33,054 nucleotides of DNA from Indioceanicola sp046045995 (GTDB taxonomy: Bacteria > Pseudomonadota > Alphaproteobacteria > Azospirillales > Azospirillaceae), in contig JBJOKR010000025.1 in NCBI GenBank assembly GCA_046045995.1, forward strand, positions 1 to 33,054. The letters are read 5' to 3'. Each line of letters opens with the position of its first letter. The first letter of the stretch is position 1. Shown one piece after another: positions 1 through 7,337 of this stretch. A program made the position numbers and the translations under genes. Below the pieces are notes generated by a model. It did not search any database and was not told where the DNA came from. It worked only from the letters and a program-made list of their open reading frames with translations.

Positions 1-123
1 GACGAATACCACGTCATCCGCCATGTCCTGAACCTGGAGGCGGTGAACACGTACGAGGGCACCCACGATGTCCACGCCCTGATCCTGGGCCGCGCCATCA
101 CCGGCATCCAGGCATTCGGCTGA
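1..123 (+). CDS. gcdH: Glutaryl-CoA dehydrogenase-like acyl-CoA dehydrogenase, C-terminal fragment
   Basis: Only the last 40 codons are present; the gene begins before the window. The readable C-terminus contains the segment AVNTYEGTHDVHALILGRA, which resembles the end of glutaryl-CoA dehydrogenases. In acyl-CoA dehydrogenases this region lies by the FAD and contributes to the active-site pocket. The family oxidises and decarboxylates glutaryl-CoA to crotonyl-CoA in lysine, tryptophan and aromatic degradation, passing electrons to ETF. The gene ends 33 bases before the next gene on the same strand, so the two are probably cotranscribed. The subfamily call rests on a short tail; another acyl-CoA dehydrogenase is possible. 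Confidence 0.8.
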   Translation, partial: DEYHVIRHVLNLEAVNTYEGTHDVHALILGRAITGIQAFG

Positions 124-156
124 GCGGCCCGCCCACATCCTGAAAGGGACACCGTC

Positions 157-516
157 ATGATCACCGTCTTTTCCAAGTATCCGCTCCGCCCCGGCCTGAC
201 CCGCGAGCAGGCGATCGCGGAGATCCAGGAGACGATCCATGTCTACAAGGACCGTCCCGGTGTGATCCGCAAGTATATCTGCCTGGATTGGGACCGCCGT
301 GTCGGCTACGGCGTCTATCTGTGGTCCGACCGGGCCCTGGCGGAAAAGTTCTATGAGATGGCGCGGCCGATCATCGCCCGCCAGGTGGGGGCGGAGCCGG
401 AGATCACCTTCCTGGACACGCCCATCATCGTCGACAACGCCAGTGGGGAGGTGATTGTGGACGGGGTCGTCCGCGACACAGCACCCGTCGCATCCCCGGT
501 ACCACCCCCCGCCTGA
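157..516 (+). CDS. YdhR-like putative monooxygenase / dimeric alpha-beta barrel protein
   Basis: This 119-residue protein has no signal peptide. It begins MITVFSKYPLRPGLT and continues with an alternating strand/helix pattern typical of the ferredoxin-like dimeric alpha-beta barrel of the YdhR family (annotated as putative monooxygenase, substrate unknown). The core fold covers about residues 1-95, and the last 20 residues are a Pro/Ala/Val-rich tail. An AAGGGA ribosome binding site lies 8 bases before the ATG. It follows the acyl-CoA dehydrogenase closely and is followed by a terminator-like hairpin, so it seems to be the last gene of that upstream operon rather than part of the hydratase cluster. 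The catalytic activity is not established; a detoxification or accessory role is equally possible. Confidence 0.65.
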   Translation: MITVFSKYPLRPGLTREQAIAEIQETIHVYKDRPGVIRKYICLDWDRRVGYGVYLWSDRALAEKFYEMARPIIARQVGAEPEITFLDTPIIVDNASGEVIVDGVVRDTAPVASPVPPPA

Positions 517-571
517 CTGTTTCCCCCCTCCAACCACCCGGCATCGCCTCCCTGATGTCCGGTACCTCGGC

Positions 572-600
572 GCCCGGCGGTATCCCCGCCGGGCGTCCTT
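572..600 (+). terminator. Intrinsic terminator-like hairpin after the YdhR-like gene
   Basis: A perfect 9-bp stem (GCCCGGCGG, positions 572-580, with CCGCCGGGC, 586-594) closes a 5-base loop and is followed by GTCCTTCTAT, a weak T-rich tract. It lies 55 bases past the stop codon of the small gene and before the promoter region of the hydratase. It probably separates the gcdH-side operon from the hydratase/NicX cluster. Confidence 0.6.
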
Positions 601-615
601 CTATCCGGGTCCAGC

Positions 616-632
616 CATAGCCGGCCGCTATG
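616..632. promoter_or_regulatory. 17-bp near-palindrome, copy 1, upstream of hydratase gene
   Basis: The sequence CATAGCCGGCCGCTATG has perfect 6-bp inverted arms (CATAGC/GCTATG) around a 5-base centre. It lies 26 bases before the hydratase start codon. A copy with 15 of 17 identical bases occurs at 1488-1504 ahead of the NicX-like gene. The recurrence and symmetry suggest binding by a dimeric regulator, which is not encoded in this window. Confidence 0.5.
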
Positions 633-658
633 CCCCCCAGAAGGGAAGGAAATCGCCC

Positions 659-1492
659 ATGACACCCGCAACCGCTCCCGCCCCTGTCTCCGCTCCCGGC
701 CTGGCGCAGCGTCTGGCCGCCTGCCGCACCGCTCCCGCCGGTGCCGCCCCCGCCCCGCTGGCCGATCCCGGCCCGGACCTGCGTTCCGCGGATGCGGCCG
801 CCGGTTATGCTGTGGCGGCGGATCTGGCCCGTCTGCTGGAGCCCGCCTGGGGCCCGGTGGTGGGGTGGAAGATCGGCGCCACCGGCGCCCGGGGGCAGCA
901 GGCCCTGGGCCTGGCGGAGCCGTTCTTCGGCCGCCTGTTCCGCGACCGGGTGCGGGCGGCGCCGGATGACGGCGCGTCCGTGTCCTGGGACGGGGGCGGG
1001 CGGGCGGTCACCCTGGATGCGGAGATTGTCTTCGTCATGGCCGCCACCCCGGCCCCGGGGCTGGAGCTTCCGGCCCTGAAGGCCTGCGTCGCCGCCCTGC
1101 ATCTGGGGGTGGAGATGAACCAGCCTGCTTGGGCCGACCCCTTCGCCCTGGGCGGCCCGGCGATCATCGCCGATAACGGGGCCAATTCAGGGCTGGTCCT
1201 GGGGCCGGCCCTGCCGCCCGGCACGGACCTGACGGGCATCGCCGCCCGCCTGCTGGTGGGGGGGGAGGAGCGGATGGCCGGGACCGGCGCCCTGGTCCTG
1301 GGCGACCCCTGGAACGCCTTGTCCTGGCTGGTGGGCGCATTGGACCGCCAGGGCCTTGCCCTGCGGCCGGGGGATCTGGTCGCTTCCGGCAACATCGCCT
1401 TCGCCCAAGCGGAACCGGGGCAGGAGGTGGTGGCCGATTTCGGGCCGGCCGGGCGCATCGTCCTGCATGTTGGTGGTGCCGCCCGGCCATAA
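659..1492 (+). CDS. 2-keto-4-pentenoate hydratase-like protein (FAH superfamily, MhpD type)
   Basis: The protein has 277 residues. The ATG at 659 is chosen because AAGGGAAGGA precedes it by 8 bases; the open frame extends further upstream but without coding character. The MhpD-type layout is visible: GWKIG with Lys71, then a metal-binding Asp120-x-Glu122 pair and Glu152 in LGVEM, matching in position the E-x-E and E ligands of MhpD hydratases. Here the first ligand is Asp instead of Glu. The first 35 residues are Ala/Pro rich. The family adds water to 2-hydroxy-2,4-dienoates in meta-cleavage pathways, while relatives decarboxylate 4-oxalocrotonate. It is followed by a NicX-like ring-cleavage enzyme, so it may act on a ring-opened product. 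A paralogue lies at 11304-12137. Substrate unknown. Confidence 0.78.
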   Translation: MTPATAPAPVSAPGLAQRLAACRTAPAGAAPAPLADPGPDLRSADAAAGYAVAADLARLLEPAWGPVVGWKIGATGARGQQALGLAEPFFGRLFRDRVRAAPDDGASVSWDGGGRAVTLDAEIVFVMAATPAPGLELPALKACVAALHLGVEMNQPAWADPFALGGPAIIADNGANSGLVLGPALPPGTDLTGIAARLLVGGEERMAGTGALVLGDPWNALSWLVGALDRQGLALRPGDLVASGNIAFAQAEPGQEVVADFGPAGRIVLHVGGAARP

Positions 1493-1504
1493 CCGGCGGC
1501 TATG
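1488..1504. promoter_or_regulatory. 17-bp near-palindrome, copy 2, upstream of NicX-like gene
   Basis: CATAACCGGCGGCTATG matches the copy at 616-632 in 15 of 17 positions and has the same arm and spacer lengths. It overlaps the stop codon of the hydratase gene and lies 86 bases before the NicX-like start. It may give the NicX-like gene its own regulated promoter in the 98-base gap, which otherwise shows no feature I can identify. Confidence 0.45.
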
Positions 1505-1590
1505 GCTGGGCCCGGGCAATGAATTTGCGCCGACCCCGCCCGCGCACGGACACTTGGCCGGACCGGAGACGACGCCCGAGGATACGCCCC

Positions 1591-2649
1591 ATGTTGCAGG
1601 ACCGCATCGAAGCCCGCTGGATCGACGTCTTCGCCGATACCTTCGCCCTGTGCGCGGTGAAGCCCGGGGACCCCGTGGCGATCCTGTCGGAAACCCAGTC
1701 CCGGCCCCTGAACATCCATCTGTGCGAACTGGCCCTGCTGCGCCTGGGCGCCCGGCCCTTCCATGTGATCGTGCCGACCCCGCCCCAGGAGGAGAAGGTG
1801 CCGGTGCGTTCCACCGGCTCCTCCCACGCGATCCAGATGCTGGAACCGGTGCTGACCGCCCTGTCCGGCGGAATCATGATCGCCGACTGCACGGTGGAAG
1901 GGCTGATGCACGCCCCGGAAACGCCCCGCATCCTGGGCAGCGGCAGCCGCTCCCTCTACGTCTCCAACGACCATCCGGAGGTGCTGGAGCGGCTGAAACC
2001 GAATGAGGCGGTGATCGAAAAGGTCCTGCTGGGGCGGGAAAAGATGTTGAAATGCAAGGAGATGCGCGTCACCTCCGCCGCCGGGACCGATCTGCGCATC
2101 AAGATGGCGGGGGCGCGGGTCGGCGGCAATCTGGGCGTGGTGCGCGAACCGGGCAAACTGGCCAGTTGGCCCGGCGGCATCAATTCCTGCTTCCCCCCGG
2201 CGGGGGCCGTGAACGGCATTCTTGTCCTGGACGAAGGGGACCAGAACCTGACCTTCAAGCGCTATTACGAAAAGCCGGTGCGCCTGACCCTGGAGGATGA
2301 TTTCGTCACCCGGATCGAAGGCCGGGGCGTGGACGCGGAACTGATGCGCGAATACTTCGCCGTCTGGAACGACCGCAACGCCTATGGCGTCAGCCATGTC
2401 GGCTGGGGCATGAACCCCAACGCCCGCTGGGAAGCCCTGGTCATGTATGACAAGAAGGACACCAACGCCACGGAGCAGCGGGCCTTTGCCGGGAACTTCC
2501 TGTTCTCCACCGGGGCGAACCCGTCGGCGAACCGCTTCACCCTTGGCCATTACGACATCCCGGTGCGCAACACCACCATCACCCTGGACGGGGAGGTGGT
2601 GGTGAAGGACGGGGTGGTACAGGGCGACCTGTACCTGCCGGTGCAGTGA
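1591..2649 (+). CDS. NicX-like 2,5-dihydroxypyridine 5,6-dioxygenase (M29-peptidase fold)
   Basis: The protein has 352 residues, close to Pseudomonas NicX. The ATG at 1591 follows GAGGA at 9 bases; an open extension upstream is Arg/Pro-rich and non-coding in character. NicX is a mononuclear iron extradiol-type dioxygenase with the aminopeptidase T (M29) fold; it opens 2,5-dihydroxypyridine to N-formylmaleamate in nicotinate degradation. The iron ligands His265, His318 and Asp320 of NicX have counterparts here at His269 (GVSHVGWG), His320 and Asp322 (LGHYDIPV). The following gene is an alpha/beta hydrolase whose start overlaps the stop codon, matching the nicX-nicD functional pair. The natural substrate could be another hydroxylated N-heterocycle, so no gene symbol is assigned. 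Confidence 0.8.
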   Translation: MLQDRIEARWIDVFADTFALCAVKPGDPVAILSETQSRPLNIHLCELALLRLGARPFHVIVPTPPQEEKVPVRSTGSSHAIQMLEPVLTALSGGIMIADCTVEGLMHAPETPRILGSGSRSLYVSNDHPEVLERLKPNEAVIEKVLLGREKMLKCKEMRVTSAAGTDLRIKMAGARVGGNLGVVREPGKLASWPGGINSCFPPAGAVNGILVLDEGDQNLTFKRYYEKPVRLTLEDDFVTRIEGRGVDAELMREYFAVWNDRNAYGVSHVGWGMNPNARWEALVMYDKKDTNATEQRAFAGNFLFSTGANPSANRFTLGHYDIPVRNTTITLDGEVVVKDGVVQGDLYLPVQ

Positions 2650-3521
2650 TGACGGGGGAGGGCACCCTGGGCACCCTAGCCACCCTGCGCATTGGCGGGC
2701 CGGGTAGCGGCAGCCCCGGCCCCGGCATCGCCGTGGATGTGGTGGGGCTGGAGGAGGGTGCGCTGGTCCTGTTCCTGCACGGGATCGGGGGGGCACGGGT
2801 TAACTGGCACGGCCAGATGCGCCCCCTGGCGGCCCTGGGCTGGCGGGCCGCCGCCTGGGACGCGCGCGGTTATGGCGGCAGCGATGATTATGACGGGCCG
2901 CTGCACTTCGCCGATTTCTCCGCCGACCTGCTGCGGGTGCTGGATCACTTGGGCGCCGCCAAGGCCTGCCTGGTCGGCCTGTCCATGGGCGGGCGCATCG
3001 CCCTGGATTTCCAGGGCCGCCATCCCGACAGGGTGGGCGCCCTGGTCTTCGCCGATACCAGCGCCGGGTCGCCCGAAAGCCGGGACCCCGCCAAGATCGA
3101 GCTGTTCCTGGCCGCCCGCCGCCGCCCCCTGCTGGAGGAAGGGCGAACCACCGCCGACATCGCCCCCGGCATCGCGCGCCAACTGGCCGGGCCCACCTGC
3201 CCGCCCGCGGCCATGGCGGCGATGGTGGAAAGCCTGTCAGCGCTGCGGACCGGCAGTTACCTGAAGACGCTGGATTGCGTCACCCGCTACCATGATTTCC
3301 CGCCCTTCGCGGAGATCACGGTTCCCACCTTGGTGGTGACAGGTGAGCATGATCCCATCGCCCCGCCTGCCATGGCGCGCCGCATGGCGGCGGAAATCCC
3401 GCAGGCAAGCTATGCGGAGATCCCGGAGGCGGGGCATATCAGCAACCTGGAACGCCCGGCCCCCTTCAACGCCGTCCTGACGGGCTTCCTGGCCCGGCAT
3501 TGGCCGGCCCGCCCATCCTGA
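2649..3521 (+). CDS. Alpha/beta hydrolase, possible N-formylmaleamate deformylase-like
   Basis: The protein has 290 residues and no signal peptide. An ATG at 2649 overlaps the upstream TGA (TGATG), implying translational coupling; a GTG at 2646 is an alternative start. The fold is a classic alpha/beta hydrolase: oxyanion loop FLHGIGG (about residues 42-48), nucleophile Ser112 in GLSMGG, Asp235 in GEHDPIAP and His263 in EAGHISNLE. It resembles 3-oxoadipate enol-lactonase and NicD deformylase. NicD hydrolyses N-formylmaleamate, the product of NicX, to maleamate and formate. The tight coupling to a NicX-like gene supports a deformylase-type role, but sequence alone cannot separate it from an enol-lactonase or C-C bond hydrolase. 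Confidence 0.7.
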   Translation: MTGEGTLGTLATLRIGGPGSGSPGPGIAVDVVGLEEGALVLFLHGIGGARVNWHGQMRPLAALGWRAAAWDARGYGGSDDYDGPLHFADFSADLLRVLDHLGAAKACLVGLSMGGRIALDFQGRHPDRVGALVFADTSAGSPESRDPAKIELFLAARRRPLLEEGRTTADIAPGIARQLAGPTCPPAAMAAMVESLSALRTGSYLKTLDCVTRYHDFPPFAEITVPTLVVTGEHDPIAPPAMARRMAAEIPQASYAEIPEAGHISNLERPAPFNAVLTGFLARHWPARPS

Positions 3522-3535
3522 TCCCGGGAGACGCC

Positions 3536-4552
3536 ATGGGTACCGCGACCGTCAACCGCCGCCTTTTGGTGGACAGCTATCCGGCGGATCTGCCCGAACC
3601 CGGCCATTTCCGGATGGAAACGGGGCCCATCCCCGACCCCGCGGCGGGGGAGGCGTTGGTGGAAACAGTCTGGCTGTCCATGGACCCGTTCCCGCGCATG
3701 CAGCTGACCGACCGGCCCGGCGGCCCGCCGCCCATCCCACGGGGAAGTGTGATGATCGGCCGCGGTGTCGCCCGGGTGGTGGCCAGCCGGCGGGACGACC
3801 TTGCCCCCGGGCAATGGATCGTCTGCGATCCCGGCTGGCAGGATTACGCCTTGATCCCGGCCGGTGCGCCTTGCCCAAGGGTGCTGGACCCGGCGGCGGC
3901 CCCGCCCTCTGCCGCCTTGGGGCTGCTCGGCCCCTCCGGCCTCACGGCCTATCTGACCGTGCTGGGGACGGGGCGGGCCCGGCCGGGGGAAACGGTGCTG
4001 GTCACCGCCGCGGCCGGATCGGTCGGCAGTGCCGCCTGCATGATCGCCCGGACAGCGGGCTGCCGGGTTGTCGCCATCGCCGGCGGGCCGGACCAGATCG
4101 CCTTCCTGACCGACCGGGTGGGGGTGGATGCGGCCATCGATTACCTGTCCACCCCCGATCTGGGTGCTGCCATCCGGGCCGCCGCCCCCGACGGGGTGCA
4201 TGTGGTGCTGGACACGGTGGGCGGGGCCACCCATGACGCCGCCATGACCGCCATCGCCGTGGGCGCCCGGATCGTGCTGGCGGGCTTCATCTCCGCCTAT
4301 GGCGGGGAGCGGCGCCTCTACGGCAACCCCTATGCGGTGGTGATGAAGCGGGCGACGATGACGGGGTTCCTGGTCGGCGACCACGCCGCCGCCTTCCCCG
4401 AGGCGCTGGCCGCCCTGACCACCTGGTACCGGGAGGGCAGGATCTCCCTGTTCGAGACGGTGACGGAGGGGTTGGAGAATGCGCCCGGCGCCTTTGCCGG
4501 CCTGTTCCGCAACCCGCCCCCCGGCAAGCAGCTTGTCCGCGTGCGCGACTGA
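3536..4552 (+). CDS. NADP-dependent MDR oxidoreductase (YncB/2-alkenal reductase type)
   Basis: The protein has 338 residues. The ATG at 3536 is preceded by GGGAGA at 4-5 bases, and the start VNRRLLVDSYP is typical for the YncB/leukotriene B4 12-hydroxydehydrogenase group of zinc-free medium-chain dehydrogenases. The N-terminal GroES-like domain spans about residues 1-125 (WLSMDPFPRMQL). The Rossmann domain carries AAAGSVGSAACMIAR near residue 165, in place of the usual AASGAVG. The group reduces alpha,beta-unsaturated carbonyls with NADPH. It starts 14 bases after the alpha/beta hydrolase, so it belongs to the same operon. It might reduce an enone or enal intermediate in the ring-cleavage route, or act as a protective reductase. 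Confidence 0.72.
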   Translation: MGTATVNRRLLVDSYPADLPEPGHFRMETGPIPDPAAGEALVETVWLSMDPFPRMQLTDRPGGPPPIPRGSVMIGRGVARVVASRRDDLAPGQWIVCDPGWQDYALIPAGAPCPRVLDPAAAPPSAALGLLGPSGLTAYLTVLGTGRARPGETVLVTAAAGSVGSAACMIARTAGCRVVAIAGGPDQIAFLTDRVGVDAAIDYLSTPDLGAAIRAAAPDGVHVVLDTVGGATHDAAMTAIAVGARIVLAGFISAYGGERRLYGNPYAVVMKRATMTGFLVGDHAAAFPEALAALTTWYREGRISLFETVTEGLENAPGAFAGLFRNPPPGKQLVRVRD

Positions 4553-4612
4553 CCGTGCCGGACCCGGAACGACAAAGTAGAAGTTAGCAATTCAGGAACA
4601 TGGAGGCATCAG

Positions 4613-5602
4613 ATGGACGGCGCGGCGGACCTGCCTGAGACCATGCAGGCGATCACCTTCCACCAGTATGGCGATCCCGACGTCCTGCGGGTGGAGGAGA
4701 TCGCCCGCCCCATCCCGGGGGAGGGGGAGGTGCTGGTCCGGATCGAAGCGGTGGGGCTGAACCCCTTCGATACCAAGATCCGCCGTGGCTACCTGACCTG
4801 GTTCTACAAGATGGACCTGCCCTATGTGCCGGGTTCCGACTTCGCCGGGGTGGTGGTGCAGGCGGGCGCGGGGGCGAGCGGGGGGGCGACCGGGCTTTCT
4901 GTGGGTGACAAGGTCTGGGGCCTGCGCTGGCCGCCGAACCAGGGCAGCTATGCCCGTTACCTGACAGTGCCCGCCGCCGCCATCCGCCGCATGCCGGAAA
5001 GCCTATCCTTTGCCGAAGCCGCGACCATGCCCATGGCCGCCATGACCGCCTTCTACGCGCTGACCGACATGATCGACCTGACGCCCGCCGACCGGGTCCT
5101 GATCCATGCGGGGGCGGGCGGGGTCGGCAGCTTCGCTATCCAGATCGCCAAGCAGCGGGGCGCCCATGTGGCCACTACCTGTTCCACCCGGAATGTGGAA
5201 TTCTGCCGAAGCCTGGGCGCCGATGTGGTGGTGGACTACACCGCCCAGGACTTCGCCGAGGTGCTGAAGGATTACGATTACGCCATCGACCAGCTGGGGG
5301 GGGAGGTGAGCCTGGCCACCTATCGCTCCATGAAGCGGGGCGGTACCATCCTGCTGGTGGAACGCGGCCACAAGCTGGAGATGGAGCATCGGGCGGAAAA
5401 CACGGCCCGCTACGGCGTCACCCTGCGGGAGGTGGCGTTCGAAAACGTGCCCGACGCCCTGGACCGCATGCGCAGTGCGGTGGAAGCCGGATGGCTGAAA
5501 CCCACCCTGACCGAAACCATCCGCCCCGACGGTATCGTCGACGCCCATGCCCGGCTTCAGGCCAAGCATGTCCGCGGCAAGATCGCCCTGGTCTGGGAAT
5601 AA
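4613..5602 (+). CDS. Quinone oxidoreductase-like MDR protein
   Basis: The protein has 329 residues; GGAGG lies 7 bases before the ATG at 4613, with an in-frame ATG 10 codons later as a weaker alternative. The N-terminus MQAITFHQYGDPDVLRVEE, the segment VGLNPFDTKIRRGY and the nucleotide-binding motif HAGAGGVGSFAIQIAK (about residue 165) place it with NADPH-dependent, zinc-free quinone oxidoreductases. No Cys-rich structural zinc loop is seen. It is the second MDR gene in a row but belongs to a different subgroup from its neighbour, so this is not a recent tandem duplication. The 60-base gap contains no clear terminator, and it may be the last gene of the catabolic operon. It faces the GH43 gene tail to tail. 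Substrate not predictable. Confidence 0.72.
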   Translation: MDGAADLPETMQAITFHQYGDPDVLRVEEIARPIPGEGEVLVRIEAVGLNPFDTKIRRGYLTWFYKMDLPYVPGSDFAGVVVQAGAGASGGATGLSVGDKVWGLRWPPNQGSYARYLTVPAAAIRRMPESLSFAEAATMPMAAMTAFYALTDMIDLTPADRVLIHAGAGGVGSFAIQIAKQRGAHVATTCSTRNVEFCRSLGADVVVDYTAQDFAEVLKDYDYAIDQLGGEVSLATYRSMKRGGTILLVERGHKLEMEHRAENTARYGVTLREVAFENVPDALDRMRSAVEAGWLKPTLTETIRPDGIVDAHARLQAKHVRGKIALVWE

Positions 5603-5651
5603 GGTCCACGAACAGACATCCGGACGTTGATATCACCCCCCGTCGCTGGCG

Positions 5652-7316
5652 TCATAGCGCCTGAAAGCGGAAGTTCCGGAACCGCGCCGTGCCCTGGCCG
5701 GCGGAGTAGAGGCCGGGGCGGAGCATCAGGAACCCGCCGCGGACATTGTGGTGGTAGCCGGATACCTCCATCCCCCGGTCGAAGCGGCGCCAGGTCACCC
5801 CGTCGGGGCTGGTGTCGTAAGTGACGATGTGGCGGTCGTTGGTGACGCGGATGCACAGCCGGCGCCCGTGCGGATGGGCCGGGCGGCCCCGTTCCAGCCC
5901 GTATTGGTGGGTGACGAAGCGCTTCTCATCGAAGCCCAGCCCGGCGTAAAGGCTGCGGTCGTAGAACAGCAGCAGCCCCGCCACCCCGCCGGGATCGATC
6001 TCCACCTCCGCCTCGAAGCGGTATGCGGTGTCGCCGGCGATCAGCAGCAGGGGCGCGCTGTCCTTGGGCGCCGTGCCGCGGGCGGCCAGGTGCAGGGTCC
6101 CGCCCTCGGCCCGGGCGCGGGTCCCCTCATCCGGGGCGGGATCGAAGAAGTTCCACAGTTCCCCCAGCCGCAGGGACTGGAACGGGTCGGACAGGGCGAT
6201 GCCATGGGGCCCCTTCCGCCCGCCGGCCGGGATCGGGGCGGGAACGGGGATCGCCTGGGACAGGTCGCCCCCGGTCATGCGGAACCAGCCATCCGCCGTC
6301 CATTCCACTGGGTCCAGCAGGCATTGGCGGCCCAGCGTCCAGAACCCGTTCTCATACCCGTGATAAACCGACCACCAGCTTCCATCCGGTCCCTCCACCA
6401 GGGTGGCATGGCCGCGGGACCACCATTTCTCCGCGATGTCGGCGGTGCGGACCAGGGGGTTGCCCGGATGGTGTTCCCAGGGCCCGTGGATGGAGCGGGA
6501 GCGGGCGGCGATCACCATATGCCCGGTGGGCGGGCCCGCCGTGCCGCCGACGGCAGTGATCATATAGAACCACTCCCCCCGCCGGGTGATCTTCGGCCCT
6601 TCGGGAGAGAAACCTTCGACGATCCAATCCTCCGGATAGCGCCAGGGATCATAGACATGCTCCACCGCGCCGATGGTGGACAAGCCGTCATCGGACAGGC
6701 GCACCCGGTCCCCGCCCGACAGGAACAGCCAGCGGGACCCATCCTCCCCCACCGCGTGGCCGGGGTCGATATGGCGGGGGAGGTTCAGGTCCACCGGCTC
6801 GCTCCACTGCCCGTCGATCCGGTCGGCCCAGATCACGTAGTTGGAGCGGTGATCCTTCGTCCGGGCGGGAAAATAGATGTAGTAGCGGCCCTGATGCTTG
6901 GTCAGCTCCGGCGCCCAGACGGCGCCCACATTGGTGCGCAGCGTTGCCAGCCGGGGCACCCAGTTCACCAGGTCCCGGGAATGCCAGAGCACCAGCCCCG
7001 GATATGAATCGAAGGTGGAGAAGGTCATCCAGTAATCCGCCCCGTCCTTAAGGATGGACGGATCGGGATGGTCCCCGGCGATCAGGGGATTCAGGAAAGT
7101 GCCGTCCCCCCGGTCGGCGATGCGCTGGTTGTCGAACCCGCGCGCCCAGTCGGACCGGTGCGGGGATGGGCAGCCGGGGGGTGTGGCCGCAGGCGCAGGC
7201 CCGGCGGGGGTGGGACCTTGCGGCGCGGTCGCGGCTAGGGCCGGCAGGGCGACCGGACCGGCAAGGCCAAGGGTGACCCCGGCGGCCAGGGCCTTGCGGC
7301 GGGACAGGTCGGTCAT
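5652..7316 (-). CDS. Exported glycoside hydrolase family 43 protein
   Basis: The protein has 554 residues with AGGAG 6 bases before the start. The N-terminus LSRRKALAAGVTLGLAGPVALPALAA resembles a Tat signal peptide. The GH43 five-bladed propeller covers about residues 70-340. The three catalytic acids are readable: base Asp85 in GDHPDPS, pKa-setting Asp184 in RHIDPGH and acid Glu239 in FSPEGPKI. About residues 360-554 form a beta-rich C-terminal domain like the concanavalin-type domain of many GH43 enzymes. Members are beta-xylosidases, alpha-L-arabinofuranosidases, arabinanases or galactan-active enzymes. It is the last gene of a minus-strand operon with an esterase-like protein and a DUF885 protein, opposite a pectin operon, so a pectin side-chain activity is a reasonable guess. 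Confidence 0.88.
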   Translation of the reverse strand: MTDLSRRKALAAGVTLGLAGPVALPALAATAPQGPTPAGPAPAATPPGCPSPHRSDWARGFDNQRIADRGDGTFLNPLIAGDHPDPSILKDGADYWMTFSTFDSYPGLVLWHSRDLVNWVPRLATLRTNVGAVWAPELTKHQGRYYIYFPARTKDHRSNYVIWADRIDGQWSEPVDLNLPRHIDPGHAVGEDGSRWLFLSGGDRVRLSDDGLSTIGAVEHVYDPWRYPEDWIVEGFSPEGPKITRRGEWFYMITAVGGTAGPPTGHMVIAARSRSIHGPWEHHPGNPLVRTADIAEKWWSRGHATLVEGPDGSWWSVYHGYENGFWTLGRQCLLDPVEWTADGWFRMTGGDLSQAIPVPAPIPAGGRKGPHGIALSDPFQSLRLGELWNFFDPAPDEGTRARAEGGTLHLAARGTAPKDSAPLLLIAGDTAYRFEAEVEIDPGGVAGLLLFYDRSLYAGLGFDEKRFVTHQYGLERGRPAHPHGRRLCIRVTNDRHIVTYDTSPDGVTWRRFDRGMEVSGYHHNVRGGFLMLRPGLYSAGQGTARFRNFRFQAL

Positions 7317-7337
7317 GGTGATCTCCTCTCCGGTCGG

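Noticed and set aside
805..2796. A 663-codon open frame on the minus strand opposite the hydratase and NicX-like genes
   Set aside because: Its product is low-complexity (His/Gln/Gly/Arg rich) with no recognisable domain and it lies opposite two well-supported genes; it is a GC-rich shadow frame.
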